This document shows positions 41,517 through 49,836 of a stretch of 64,000 nt of DNA, piece by piece. Each line of letters starts with the position of its first letter. The first letter of the stretch is position 1. Where the stretch lies: the NCBI GenBank assembly GCA_023525915.1, contig CP026657.1, positions 4,302,001-4,366,000 on the forward strand, written 5' to 3'. Made by a program: the position numbers and the translations under genes. Below the pieces are notes generated by a model, which saw nothing but the letters and a program-made list of their open reading frames with translations, did no database searches and was not told where the DNA came from. Source of the stretch: Acetispira formosa (nom. nud.). GTDB lineage: Bacteria > Desulfobacterota > Desulfarculia > Adiutricales > Adiutricaceae.

Positions 41517-42047
41517 GTGACAGGTAAAAAAATAGCGGGAGTCTTTTTTGGTATTTGTCTTCTAAGCGCCCCCCTGGCCTGGGCTGAGACGGCCACTGTG
41601 GAGCTTCATCAGGCCACACTTGAGGGCAGCGGCGCAAGCATTGGTTCCGTTACCTTTACGGATGTCTCTGACGGGGTTGAGATCAAAACGTCTCTCTATG
41701 GGCTTCCTAACGGGCAGCATGGTTTTCATATTCATGAGAATGCCTCCTGTGAGCCGATGGAGAAAGCCGGAGTCATGACTCCGGCGCAAGCGGCCGGAGG
41801 CCATTATGATCCGGAAAAAACCGGCAAGCACCTTGGCCCTGACGGCGGCGGCCATAAAGGCGATCTGCCCCGCCTGACCGCCAATAACGAGGGCCGGGCC
41901 GATGGTGTTATGAAAGTGAAGGACCTCACTGTGTCTGAGATAAAGAACAGATCATTGATGGTCCACATCGGCGGGGATAATTATTCTGATCATCCTGAAG
42001 AGCTGGGCGGCGGTGACGGCCGTTTTGCCTGCGGTATTATTCGTTAA
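41517..42047 (+). CDS. sodC: Periplasmic Cu,Zn superoxide dismutase
   Basis: 176 residues from a GTG with GAGGTG 5 bases upstream. Removes superoxide in the periplasm. The signal peptide is about 1-23 (IAGVFFGICLLSAPLAWA). The ligand motifs are in order: GFHIHENASC (two Cu His and the disulfide Cys), GGHYDPEKTGKH (bridging His), the GPDGGGHKGDLP Zn loop with Asp, and LMVHIGGDNYSD (last Cu His), then the closing GGDGRFACG (second Cys). It is complete. In a host-associated bacterium it would guard against phagocyte or epithelial superoxide. Monocistronic. Confidence 0.96.
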   Translation: MTGKKIAGVFFGICLLSAPLAWAETATVELHQATLEGSGASIGSVTFTDVSDGVEIKTSLYGLPNGQHGFHIHENASCEPMEKAGVMTPAQAAGGHYDPEKTGKHLGPDGGGHKGDLPRLTANNEGRADGVMKVKDLTVSEIKNRSLMVHIGGDNYSDHPEELGGGDGRFACGIIR

Positions 42048-42064
42048 GGCGCTGTACCCAAACC

Positions 42065-42107
42065 ACCGGAAAGGGCTGGATTCCAGCCCTTTCCGGTTCC
42101 TGTTTGA
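42065..42107 (+). terminator. sodC terminator
   Basis: ACCGGAAAGGGCTGG (42065-42079), loop ATT, then its exact complement to 42097 and a T-rich tail. It also faces the end of the TRAP permease gene from the other strand. Confidence 0.85.
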
Positions 42108-42120
42108 TGTGTGCTCTTGT

Positions 42121-43380
42121 CTATAATATGAATAAAGCTAATTTCGGGAATATTATTAAAATAGCCGTCAGAAGCATAATCACCCCGACGTAGGGCAGGG
42201 CGGCGACGGAAAGGCGGCCCAGATCCGAGCCGGACAGCCGGGCGGCGATGAAAAGATTGCCGCCGAAGGGCGGGGTCAGAAATCCCGCTTCACAGCAGAG
42301 AATGAAAACCAGCCCCATGATGGTGGGGTCCACTCCCAGCAGGTGGGCGGTAGGCAGAAAAATGGGAGTCATAATGGCAATCATGGAGATGGTGTCCGCG
42401 AACAGCCCGCAAAGAAAGAGAGCGGCGGCCATTATAAACAGGAACACTTCAGGGCTTCCGGCCAGAGCGGCCACCTCCACCGCCAGTTGCTGCGGAGCGC
42501 CTATAATGGCCAGATAGCGGGCCAACGCCGTGGCCGGGGCCAGAAGGATTACCGCCCCGCCAGCCAACAGCGCGGTATCGGTCAAGACGCCCCAGATGGA
42601 TGAAACCGTAAGTTTACGCCGGAAAATCCCCACCGCCAAAGCCCAGAAGACGGCAATGACCGCCGCCTCCGTGGGCGTGAAATGCCCGCCCCAGATGCCG
42701 CCAAGAATGATGACCGGGAGAGCGACGGCAAACTTGGCCCGCCAGATGAGCCGCCATAACGGCAGTTCATCCGCGCCATCGGCGGCGGCCGGGGCGGTCA
42801 GCCCGCGCCTTTTGGCATCCAGCCAGGCCACGAACATCAGAAGGGCGGCCAGCAAAAGGCCCGGAATGATTCCGGCCATGAACAGCCGATCCGAGGGCAC
42901 ATTGGCCTGGGAAGCGTAAATGATCATCGGGATTGAGGGCGGAATGAGAATGCCCAGAACTCCGCCGGTGGCGGCCATGGTTCCCGCGTATTCTTTCGGG
43001 TAACCCTCCTTGAGCATGGACGGAATCATAATGGCCCCGACGGCCGCACAGGTGGCTCCGCCAGAGCCTGACAGGCAGCTGAAGAAAAGGCAGGCCAGAA
43101 TCGTGACCATGGCCAGCCCGCCGGAGGCCCGTCCCACCAGACGACGGGCGCAGTCCACCAGCTCTTCGGTCAGGCCTGTCGGCCCCATCAGGCCCCCGGC
43201 CAGAACGAAGCCGACTATGGCCGACAGCGGCAGATTGTCCAGCCCCCGGTAAAGCGCCTCAGCCGCGATATAGGCGTCGTTGCCGCTGGCCGTAAGGCCA
43301 GCGAAAGCCGCCCAGAACAGGGGCGCGACCAGCGGAAGCCCGATCCAGACCAGCACCGCGAAGACAATCAGCGCGATCAT
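42121..43380 (-). CDS. dctM: TRAP transporter large permease DctM
   Basis: About 419 residues from the ATG at 43380, which overlaps the dctQ stop (ATGA); the frame opens 27 bases earlier. Large membrane subunit with about twelve hydrophobic segments that moves the substrate in with Na+. Family marks are AGGLMGPTGLTEELVDCARRLVGR, the SGSGGATCAAVGAIMIPSMLKEGYPKEYAG loop, and LFADTISMIAIMTPIFLPTAHLLGVDP, followed by CEAGFLTPPFGGNLFIA. Together with DctP and DctQ it forms a complete carrier. Cargo is not evident; C4-dicarboxylates, sialic acid-like sugars or other organic acids are all possible. Confidence 0.95.
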   Translation of the reverse strand: MIALIVFAVLVWIGLPLVAPLFWAAFAGLTASGNDAYIAAEALYRGLDNLPLSAIVGFVLAGGLMGPTGLTEELVDCARRLVGRASGGLAMVTILACLFFSCLSGSGGATCAAVGAIMIPSMLKEGYPKEYAGTMAATGGVLGILIPPSIPMIIYASQANVPSDRLFMAGIIPGLLLAALLMFVAWLDAKRRGLTAPAAADGADELPLWRLIWRAKFAVALPVIILGGIWGGHFTPTEAAVIAVFWALAVGIFRRKLTVSSIWGVLTDTALLAGGAVILLAPATALARYLAIIGAPQQLAVEVAALAGSPEVFLFIMAAALFLCGLFADTISMIAIMTPIFLPTAHLLGVDPTIMGLVFILCCEAGFLTPPFGGNLFIAARLSGSDLGRLSVAALPYVGVIMLLTAILIIFPKLALFIL

Positions 43381-43847
43381 CGGCCGGGCCGCCTGAAAAT
43401 ATCGCACAAACCTCTAATGAAAATCATCAGAAAGGCCAGCGGCATCACCAGAAACAGGTGGTTTTGATTGAGGCCCAGAATTGGGGTCAATTGAGGAAAT
43501 TCGCTATGGGCCTCTATATTCATGGCCGTAAGCCCGGCCAGAAAAAGACAGGTGGCCGTCCAGAGGATTGATGAAAACCGGATCATATAAGGCCGCCAGG
43601 CCGCCGGCCACAGCTTTTCAGAGAGCTTGATATGCACCAGCGCGCCGCGCTTGGAGGCCAGCGGCAGACTCAGGAAGACACTCCAGACGAACAGGGTGCG
43701 GGCCGCCTCATCCGTCCAGGTCAGGCTGGAACCGAAGCCCAGGGCCCGCCCGACCACCTGTAGGCCTAAAACCAGCATGAGCACAGCTATGCAAAGCGGC
43801 CCTGCTTTATCTTCGGCCGCTTCAAACAGATTCGCCAAAAATTTCAT
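43377..43847 (-). CDS. dctQ: TRAP transporter small permease DctQ
   Basis: 156 residues with four hydrophobic segments, the normal form for DctQ. The family line VVGRALGFGSSLTWTDEAARTLFVWSVFLSLPLASKRGALVHI is clearly present. It overlaps dctP upstream and dctM downstream by ATGA steps, so the three are made together. Confidence 0.93.
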   Translation of the reverse strand: MKFLANLFEAAEDKAGPLCIAVLMLVLGLQVVGRALGFGSSLTWTDEAARTLFVWSVFLSLPLASKRGALVHIKLSEKLWPAAWRPYMIRFSSILWTATCLFLAGLTAMNIEAHSEFPQLTPILGLNQNHLFLVMPLAFLMIFIRGLCDIFRRPGR

Positions 43848-44881
43848 TGGCCGAGAGCGTCTTTCTTCATCGCCTCTTCGGCCTTGGCCACCAGGGCCCG
43901 GCCCAGCGATTCATCACCACGGCCGATAATCTTGTAATTGGCTGGCCAGGATTTGCGCCCGGCTTCGCGCCATTTTTCAAAATCTGTGGGTCGCCCTAGA
44001 AATTCCATGCCCGCATCCATCATGGTGGCCCGGTCGCGGGCCAGGTAATCCGGGGCTACTGTATTGAATTCATAGAGCGTCGCTTCGCGCCCGGCTTCCA
44101 GAACCGCTTCCCGTAAATGATCCGGCAGGCTCTGCAGCCATTTTTCAGAGGCGATGATAAAACCCACATGGAGGCCGGTTTCTATGTCGAGCGCGTATTT
44201 CTGCACTTCATAGAATTTTTTCAGCGTGACCAGTGAATAGGCCGATTCCTGGCCGTCCACCACACCCTGGGCCAGGGCGCTGAAGGTTTCCGCAAAGTTT
44301 ATGGGGACCGGCGTCAGCCCCAGTTCAGCGTAAAGGGCCATGCCCTGGGCGCTGGCCGGGAGACGTATTTTCAGCTTCCTGGCCTCCTCCAGGTCGGTTA
44401 CTTTATGCTTCGCGTCAGTGGTGAGGTTGCGGAAGCCTATCTCGTTTATAAGGATGACCCGGCAGCCGGATTCCTTGATGGCCAGCTCATTGGTCAGATC
44501 CCACATGCCCAGGGCGGCCCGGTGAAAACTTTCCCGGTCTTCAAAAAAATAGGGCATGTTCATCCAGCCCACCGAGGGCGAGAAGGTGGCCATGGTGTTG
44601 GACAGAAGGGTGGCCGCCTGAATGGAGCCGCCCTGAACCAGACGCACCGTTTCAGCTTCATCGCCCATGCTCATGGCGGGCCGATACTGGATGTTGAAAG
44701 CTCCGGGGGCTTTCTCCTCCACCAGCTTCATGAATTTATCAAAGGTGACGTGGGCGAAGTTATCGCCTTCATTCCCGCTGGAGGCCAGAATGAGGGTTAT
44801 TTTGTCCGCGGCGGAGAGCGGTGAAGCCATAAACAGCAAAGGTATCATCAGGATAACAGCAAAAATGGAATAACGTTTCAA
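43844..44881 (-). CDS. dctP: TRAP transporter periplasmic binding protein DctP
   Basis: 345 residues with a signal peptide (about 1-24, FAVILMIPLLFMASPLSA). Captures the substrate in the periplasm. Family marks: GEFQ-like GDEAETVRLVQGGSIQAATL, MNMPYFFEDRESF, the key Arg in KLKIRLPASAQGMALYAELGLTPVPINFAETFSALAQGVVDGQE (salt bridge to the substrate carboxylate). This implies a carboxylate ligand. First gene of the dctPQM operon. Confidence 0.95.
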   Translation of the reverse strand: MKRYSIFAVILMIPLLFMASPLSAADKITLILASSGNEGDNFAHVTFDKFMKLVEEKAPGAFNIQYRPAMSMGDEAETVRLVQGGSIQAATLLSNTMATFSPSVGWMNMPYFFEDRESFHRAALGMWDLTNELAIKESGCRVILINEIGFRNLTTDAKHKVTDLEEARKLKIRLPASAQGMALYAELGLTPVPINFAETFSALAQGVVDGQESAYSLVTLKKFYEVQKYALDIETGLHVGFIIASEKWLQSLPDHLREAVLEAGREATLYEFNTVAPDYLARDRATMMDAGMEFLGRPTDFEKWREAGRKSWPANYKIIGRGDESLGRALVAKAEEAMKKDALGQ

Positions 44882-45433
44882 AATAGTCCCCTTTAATCTG
44901 GTCAGTTCCGTAAAACGAAATTACGTTTCTGTTAAGATTGGCCTTGTATAAGAACTTCAAGTCATGTATATTATAGCAATATCGCTGAGGCGATAGCAAT
45001 AAATAATTCCTGAATTAGTCAAAAATCCTGTTCTGGGCAGGGAGTGTTTATTGTTTCGAAACGACGCTTATTGTTCATAATCTTACATCTGAAAAATTCA
45101 AGCGCTTTTACGACAGGCCGACCAACACCGGAGAATCCGGGCGTGTCGGCAGCCTGTAATAATAAGCTCAGGGCTAGTACATAGTCAATAATATAATTGC
45201 GGAAAAGCGGGCGGCTGCCTGGTCGGCTTCCCCCCAGCCTGGAAAGTATGCGTAGCCGAGTGGGAGCCGGCTTCCGGCGGGTCAATGCGCTTCCGTTACC
45301 AACCAGCACTATTCATCGCCGTGATGGTAAGAGTGGCGGCGACTTTATTAGATAACGTCCGGCAAAAAAATCCGCCGTCCTACAGGGGGCGTGGCGTGAT
45401 TCCGGAATAACCTCATTTGGCCAGGAGAAGAAC
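44882..45433. other. Divergent intergenic region between dctP and porG
   Basis: Carries the start signals for the minus-strand TRAP operon and the plus-strand por operon. A degenerate R1 element lies at 45211-45285. No gene is supported; a minus-strand frame at 45019-45309 crosses the repeat and is not credible. Confidence 0.6.
45211..45285. repeat. R1 element reduced to its flanks
   Basis: GGCGGCTGCCTGGTCGGCTT matches the text right of hairpin A in other copies, and CCGGCTTCCGGCGGGTCAA matches the right end after hairpin B. Both hairpins themselves are gone. Confidence 0.7.
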
Positions 45434-45985
45434 ATGATAGAAATCAGGTTCCACGGCCGTGGAGGTCAGGGAGCGGTCACATCGGCTGAGCTCATGGCCC
45501 AGACGGCTATCGGCAGCGGCAAATACGCCCAAGCCTTCCCCAGTTTCGGTCCCGAGCGCCGCGGCGCTCCGGTTACGGCCTTTCTTCGTATCTCCGAAAC
45601 CCCCATTCGTATCCGCGAAAAAGTCTATTCGCCCAATGTTGTGGTGGTGCTGGACCCCAGCGTCATGAACGTCACCAAGGTCGACGCCGGGCTTAAGGAT
45701 GACGGCCTTCTGATCATCAATTCGGCCCGCTCGGCCGAAGATCTGCGCAAGCAGTATGGCTTCAAACAGAAGATAGCCACCATTGACGCCCTTCATATCG
45801 CGCTCGAAGTGCTGAAGGTGCCTATCACCAACACGGTCATGATGGGCTCCCTGGCCAAGGTTTGCGGCGTGGCCACTCCGGCCGATGTGCGCGAACCCCT
45901 TCTGACCCGTTTCGGCCCCGGCCTGGCTCCCAGAAACCAACAAGCCTTTGAACGGGCCTATGAAAACACGAATATGGAGGGCTGA
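45434..45985 (+). CDS. porG: 2-oxoacid:ferredoxin oxidoreductase, gamma subunit
   Basis: 183 residues. Part of a four-subunit enzyme that splits pyruvate (or a branched 2-oxo acid) to acyl-CoA, CO2 and reduced ferredoxin. The gamma family start is clear ([24 protein letters not shown]), with [18 protein letters not shown] and the end motif [17 protein letters not shown]. Gene order G-D-A-B with short gaps is that of archaeal and Thermotoga-type POR. Confidence 0.94.
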
Positions 45986-45987
45986 AA

Positions 45988-46296
45988 ATGACCAAGAAGA
46001 ACATTACTATGGAAGCCTCCATGAAGGTGGGCGATATTCCCCTGGGCTTCACCGCCCAGCCGGGCACCACCCGAAATTTCAAGACCGGCGACTGGCGCAG
46101 CGCCCGGCCGGTGCTTGACCGCGACAAATGCATTTATTGCGGTTTCTGCTACATATATTGCCCCGACGGCGTCTATCAGGACATGGGGGCCGAAGAAAAA
46201 TACTACAAGGCCGATCTGGATTATTGCAAAGGCTGCGGCGTCTGCGCCCACGAATGCCCCAAAAAATGCATCCAGATGGTGGTTGAGGAGGTCTAG
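45988..46296 (+). CDS. porD: 2-oxoacid:ferredoxin oxidoreductase, delta subunit (2 x 4Fe-4S)
   Basis: 102 residues. Carries two 4Fe-4S clusters that pass electrons out to ferredoxin: CIYCGFCYIYCP and CKGCGVCAHECP, both complete CxxCxxCxxxCP motifs. Starts 2 bases after porG. Family length. Confidence 0.95.
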   Translation: MTKKNITMEASMKVGDIPLGFTAQPGTTRNFKTGDWRSARPVLDRDKCIYCGFCYIYCPDGVYQDMGAEEKYYKADLDYCKGCGVCAHECPKKCIQMVVEEV

Positions 46297-46298
46297 CC

Positions 46299-47480
46299 GT
46301 GAGCGTAACTGACAGCACCAAACCGGTCGGCATTGAGGTCTCCCTGGCCATTGCCGAGGCGGTCAAACTGGCCGAAGCCGAGGTAATCGCCGCCTACCCC
46401 ATCACCCCTCAGACCCACATTGTGGAGCATCTGTCTGATCTGGTGGCCGACGGCGAACTCAATGCCGAATATGTGCCCGTGGAATCCGAACACTCGGCCA
46501 TGAGCGCCTGTATGGGCTCCTCCGCCGCCGGCGCGCGCACCTTCACCGCCACCAGCAGCCAGGGCCTGATGCTGATGAGCGAAATCGTCTTCATCGCGCC
46601 GCTTCTGCGTCTGCCGATCGTCATGGCCGTGGCCAACCGGGCCATCAGCGGCCCCATCAACATCTGGAACGACCATTCCGACATCATGGCCGTGCGCGAC
46701 TGCGGCTGGATTCAGATGTTCGTCGAGAACGGCCAGGAAGCCACCGACATGACCATCATCTCCTTCCGCATCGCGGAAGATAAAAACGTGATGATGCCCT
46801 TCATTTTGAATCTCGACGGCTTCACCCTGTCACACTTTATAGAACCCATTACTTTCCCGCCGCAGAACCTGGTGAAGAAATATCTGCCCGCCTATGAAAC
46901 CAGCCATAAGATGGACCTGAACAAACCCATATCCATCGGCCTGTTGGGCGCGCCCGACGTCTACACCGAAGCCCGCAAGGCCACCGACGACGCCCTGGTG
47001 GCTTCCAAGCCTCACATTGTCAAGGCTCTTGATGAGTTCGAAAAGATGTTCGGCCGCAAATACAACCTGGTCGAAAAATACCGCACCGAAGACGCTGAGA
47101 CCATCATCGTGACCATGGGCTCCATCTCCGAAACGGCCATGACCGCCATTGATGAAATGCGTGAGGCCGGTGAAAAGGTCGGCCTGGTGCGCATTCGCCT
47201 GTGGCGGCCCTTCCCGGTGGAAGAGTTCCGCGAAGCCATTCGCGGCTGCAAAAACCTGGCCGTGGTGGACCGCCACATCATCATGGGCTTTCCCGAAGGG
47301 CCGGTGGCCACTGAAATCCGGGCGCTCATGTATCATGAGGAGAACCGTCCGAAAATTACCAACTTCGTGCTTGGCCTGGGCGGCCGCGACGTGCCCCGCG
47401 ACCACTTCAAGTACATTGCCGATAGGGCCAAAGCCGAGGGCCGTCAGGGCCACTACGAAATAGTGGGGGTGTTCGAATGA
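46299..47480 (+). CDS. porA: 2-oxoacid:ferredoxin oxidoreductase, alpha subunit
   Basis: 393 residues from a GTG at 46299, 8 bases after GAGGAG. Alpha subunit with the pyrimidine-binding region. Marks: VIAAYPITPQTHIVEHLSDL, VPVESEHSAMSACMGSSAAGARTFTATSSQGLMLMSE, NIWNDHSD, and FILNLDGFTLSHFIEPI. The C-terminal domain III (about 265-390) ends with a VPRDHF motif (GGRDVPRDHF). These features fit pyruvate and 2-oxoisovalerate enzymes alike. Pyruvate is the default guess. It overlaps porB by four bases. Confidence 0.95.
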   Translation: MSVTDSTKPVGIEVSLAIAEAVKLAEAEVIAAYPITPQTHIVEHLSDLVADGELNAEYVPVESEHSAMSACMGSSAAGARTFTATSSQGLMLMSEIVFIAPLLRLPIVMAVANRAISGPINIWNDHSDIMAVRDCGWIQMFVENGQEATDMTIISFRIAEDKNVMMPFILNLDGFTLSHFIEPITFPPQNLVKKYLPAYETSHKMDLNKPISIGLLGAPDVYTEARKATDDALVASKPHIVKALDEFEKMFGRKYNLVEKYRTEDAETIIVTMGSISETAMTAIDEMREAGEKVGLVRIRLWRPFPVEEFREAIRGCKNLAVVDRHIIMGFPEGPVATEIRALMYHEENRPKITNFVLGLGGRDVPRDHFKYIADRAKAEGRQGHYEIVGVFE

Positions 47481-48436
47481 AATCCGCCGAAGTACAATTT
47501 GAAAAAATTACGGCCAAAACCTTTCCCAAGGGGCCGGATACCCTGGCCTCCGGCCACCGCGCCTGCCAGGGCTGCGGCGAGGTTCTGGCCCTCCGCCTTC
47601 TTCTGAAAGCCTTGGGCCGCGATTTCATGGCCGTCTCGGCCACCGGCTGCATGGAAGTGTGCACCGGCCCCTTCCCGCAGTCGGCCTGGGAAATTCCCTG
47701 GCTGCATGTGGCCTTTGAAAACGCGGGCGCGGTGGCCTCCGGCGTGGACGCGGGCAACACCATCCTGCGCCGCAAAGGCAAGCTCCCGGACAAACGCATT
47801 CCGGTGGTGGCCATTGCCGGTGACGGCGGCACGGCCGACATCGGTCTCCAGTCGCTGTCTGGCGCTTTGGAACGCTATCATGAAAACTTCATCTACGTCT
47901 GCCTGGACAATGAAGCTTACATGAACACCGGCATCCAGCGCAGTTCGGCCACGCCCTTTGGCGCGAGCACCACTACCAGCCCGGCCGGTAAAATGTCCAA
48001 GGGCCAGAATACCTGGAAAAAGAACATGCCGGCCATTGCCGCGGCCCACAATATTCCCTATGTGGCCACGGCCACCCCGGCCCACCATCTGGACCTGATG
48101 AACAAGATCCGCCGCGCGGCGGCCATTCCCGGCCCGGCCTATATCCATGTTTACGCGCCCTGCCCGACGGGCTGGAAGATGAAGGCCGAGCTTTCCGTGG
48201 AAAGCGCCAAGCTGGCGGTGAAGAGCCGTGTCTTCCCCCTCTATGAGATCATCGACGGCCAGTACATCATCAACCAGAAGGTCGACAACCCCATACCGGT
48301 GGCCGACTACCTCAAGGCCCAGGGCCGTTTCAGGCACCTGGCCGAAGAGGACATCGCCATGATCCAGCAGCGCGTTAATCGCGATTACGAGCATCTGTTG
48401 AAAATGGCCGAGACCTTCCAGGGACCGCTTTTCTAG
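47477..48436 (+). CDS. porB: 2-oxoacid:ferredoxin oxidoreductase, beta subunit (TPP-binding)
   Basis: 319 residues. Holds thiamine diphosphate and one 4Fe-4S cluster. Cluster Cys are in HRACQGCGEVLALRL and SATGCMEVCTGPFP, with a further Cys near 205-230 (YAPCPTGW). The TPP motif is AIAGDGGTADIGLQSLSGALERYHENFIYVCLDNEAYMNTG. Also PFGASTTTSPAGKMSKGQNTWKKNMP, typical of PorB. Last gene of the operon, followed by a terminator. Confidence 0.95.
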   Translation: MKSAEVQFEKITAKTFPKGPDTLASGHRACQGCGEVLALRLLLKALGRDFMAVSATGCMEVCTGPFPQSAWEIPWLHVAFENAGAVASGVDAGNTILRRKGKLPDKRIPVVAIAGDGGTADIGLQSLSGALERYHENFIYVCLDNEAYMNTGIQRSSATPFGASTTTSPAGKMSKGQNTWKKNMPAIAAAHNIPYVATATPAHHLDLMNKIRRAAAIPGPAYIHVYAPCPTGWKMKAELSVESAKLAVKSRVFPLYEIIDGQYIINQKVDNPIPVADYLKAQGRFRHLAEEDIAMIQQRVNRDYEHLLKMAETFQGPLF

Positions 48437-48459
48437 GTTGTTTCAATAAGTAGACATAT

Positions 48460-48497
48460 AAAACGCGTTGGAGCAACTGTCTCTGACGCGTTTTTTT
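48460..48497 (+). terminator. porGDAB terminator
   Basis: AAACGCGT and ACGCGTTT pair with further partial pairing inside, followed by seven T. It is 25 bases after porB. Confidence 0.85.
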
Positions 48498-48573
48498 GAT
48501 TGTTCATTTTATGATAATGAATTAATATATAAAAATGGATTTAACTAATTAAAAGAATACTGCGGTTGTTTCG

Positions 48574-49641
48574 ATGACTACCTTTGTCGCACCCAAAATA
48601 TCTGTCATTGTCCCGGTCTATAATGCCGCCCCCTACCTTTCTAAATGCTTGAGTGGGTTGCTTGCGCAGACTCTGCGTGAGCTAGAAATAATCGTGATTG
48701 ATGACGGATCCAATGATGGCAGTGCTGCGATTATGGATGATTGGGCCATGAAAGACCGTCGAATAAGGGTATTGCATCAGGAGAATGCGGGGCCGGGAGC
48801 CGCACGCGCCAAGGGCTTTGAGATTGCGTGCGCTCCATACTTGACCTGTGTTGATGCTGATGATTGGCTTGATGAGGGCACATATGAGGCTGCCTGGAAA
48901 GAGATGGCGGATTCAGACGTTGACGTTGTCTGCTGGAAACTGGCCCGGCCCTCTCTGGATAATCAAGGCCGGATAGTGTCTTTACGGGATATTTCCGGCT
49001 TTGACGGGCATGCCGGAAAGTATCCTATGTCGACTGACATCGCGGGTCTTTGCAGCGGTTCCATGTGCAATAAGCTTTATAAAAAAAGCATTTTAAATGG
49101 ATGCGGCGTTAAAGCGCCGGAGGGCCTCATAATGGGAGAAGATTGGGCTTTCTGGTGGAAATACGTGTTGCATGCCAGGTTTGTATTTTTTCTAAATGAC
49201 TATTCCTATTATTATCGAAAAAGAGCGGATTCGATAACTCATGACAGGGTGGCCGCCGAAATTGGCAATCGGTATGCGTATGATTTTCTGGCCGCCTTTG
49301 AAGATGTTTATTCACACTATGTTTCCAACGGTGCGGTGGATCGTCATTTGGCCAACCTTGACTTTTTGTTTTATGCCGTTTTGCGCCGGGGGGCTGGTTA
49401 TCTGGCCTGTCAGGATGATGCGGTATTTAATGGGTACGCCTTGAAATTGATCAGTAAATATGAGCTGGGCCGAAGCGGCCACGAGGGGCTGCGCGATTTT
49501 ATGGCCGGAAAGCCCCTCCACAGGCTTAAATATAAGGGAATTGAACGTTTTTTTTCAATAAAGAATGTTGGCGGTATGAAAGTTTTGCATATCCTCGGTC
49601 ATAACTTCAAATTATGGAAGCGCAAACCGCGAAAAATTTGA
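48574..49641 (+). CDS. Family 2 glycosyltransferase
   Basis: 355 residues. Transfers a sugar from a nucleotide-sugar in building a surface glycan. The GT-A fold is at about 8-220: ISVIVPVYNAAPYLSKCLSGLLAQTLRELEIIVIDDGSNDGS, then DADDWLD (metal-binding DxD). The C-terminal 130 residues hold a basic, aromatic-rich tail likely to lie on the membrane. Codon use is more AT-rich than in the por operon, and this begins a lower-GC island. Sugar and acceptor unknown. Confidence 0.92.
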   Translation: MTTFVAPKISVIVPVYNAAPYLSKCLSGLLAQTLRELEIIVIDDGSNDGSAAIMDDWAMKDRRIRVLHQENAGPGAARAKGFEIACAPYLTCVDADDWLDEGTYEAAWKEMADSDVDVVCWKLARPSLDNQGRIVSLRDISGFDGHAGKYPMSTDIAGLCSGSMCNKLYKKSILNGCGVKAPEGLIMGEDWAFWWKYVLHARFVFFLNDYSYYYRKRADSITHDRVAAEIGNRYAYDFLAAFEDVYSHYVSNGAVDRHLANLDFLFYAVLRRGAGYLACQDDAVFNGYALKLISKYELGRSGHEGLRDFMAGKPLHRLKYKGIERFFSIKNVGGMKVLHILGHNFKLWKRKPRKI

Positions 49642-49836
49642 TGCTGAACGTCAATATCCAATAAGAAGGGCCATGTGAGCCAAAAATCAAATCCCTCTAT
49701 GGCTGTGATAGTACAGATTCCTTTTAAAGCCTACCTTTGGGGCCATGCATCACTTGATTAAGAACAAAGTCGACATTTCCATGATAAAAGAGTCACATGG
49801 CTCTTTTTGAAAAATATTGAAGGTGATGTCGATTGT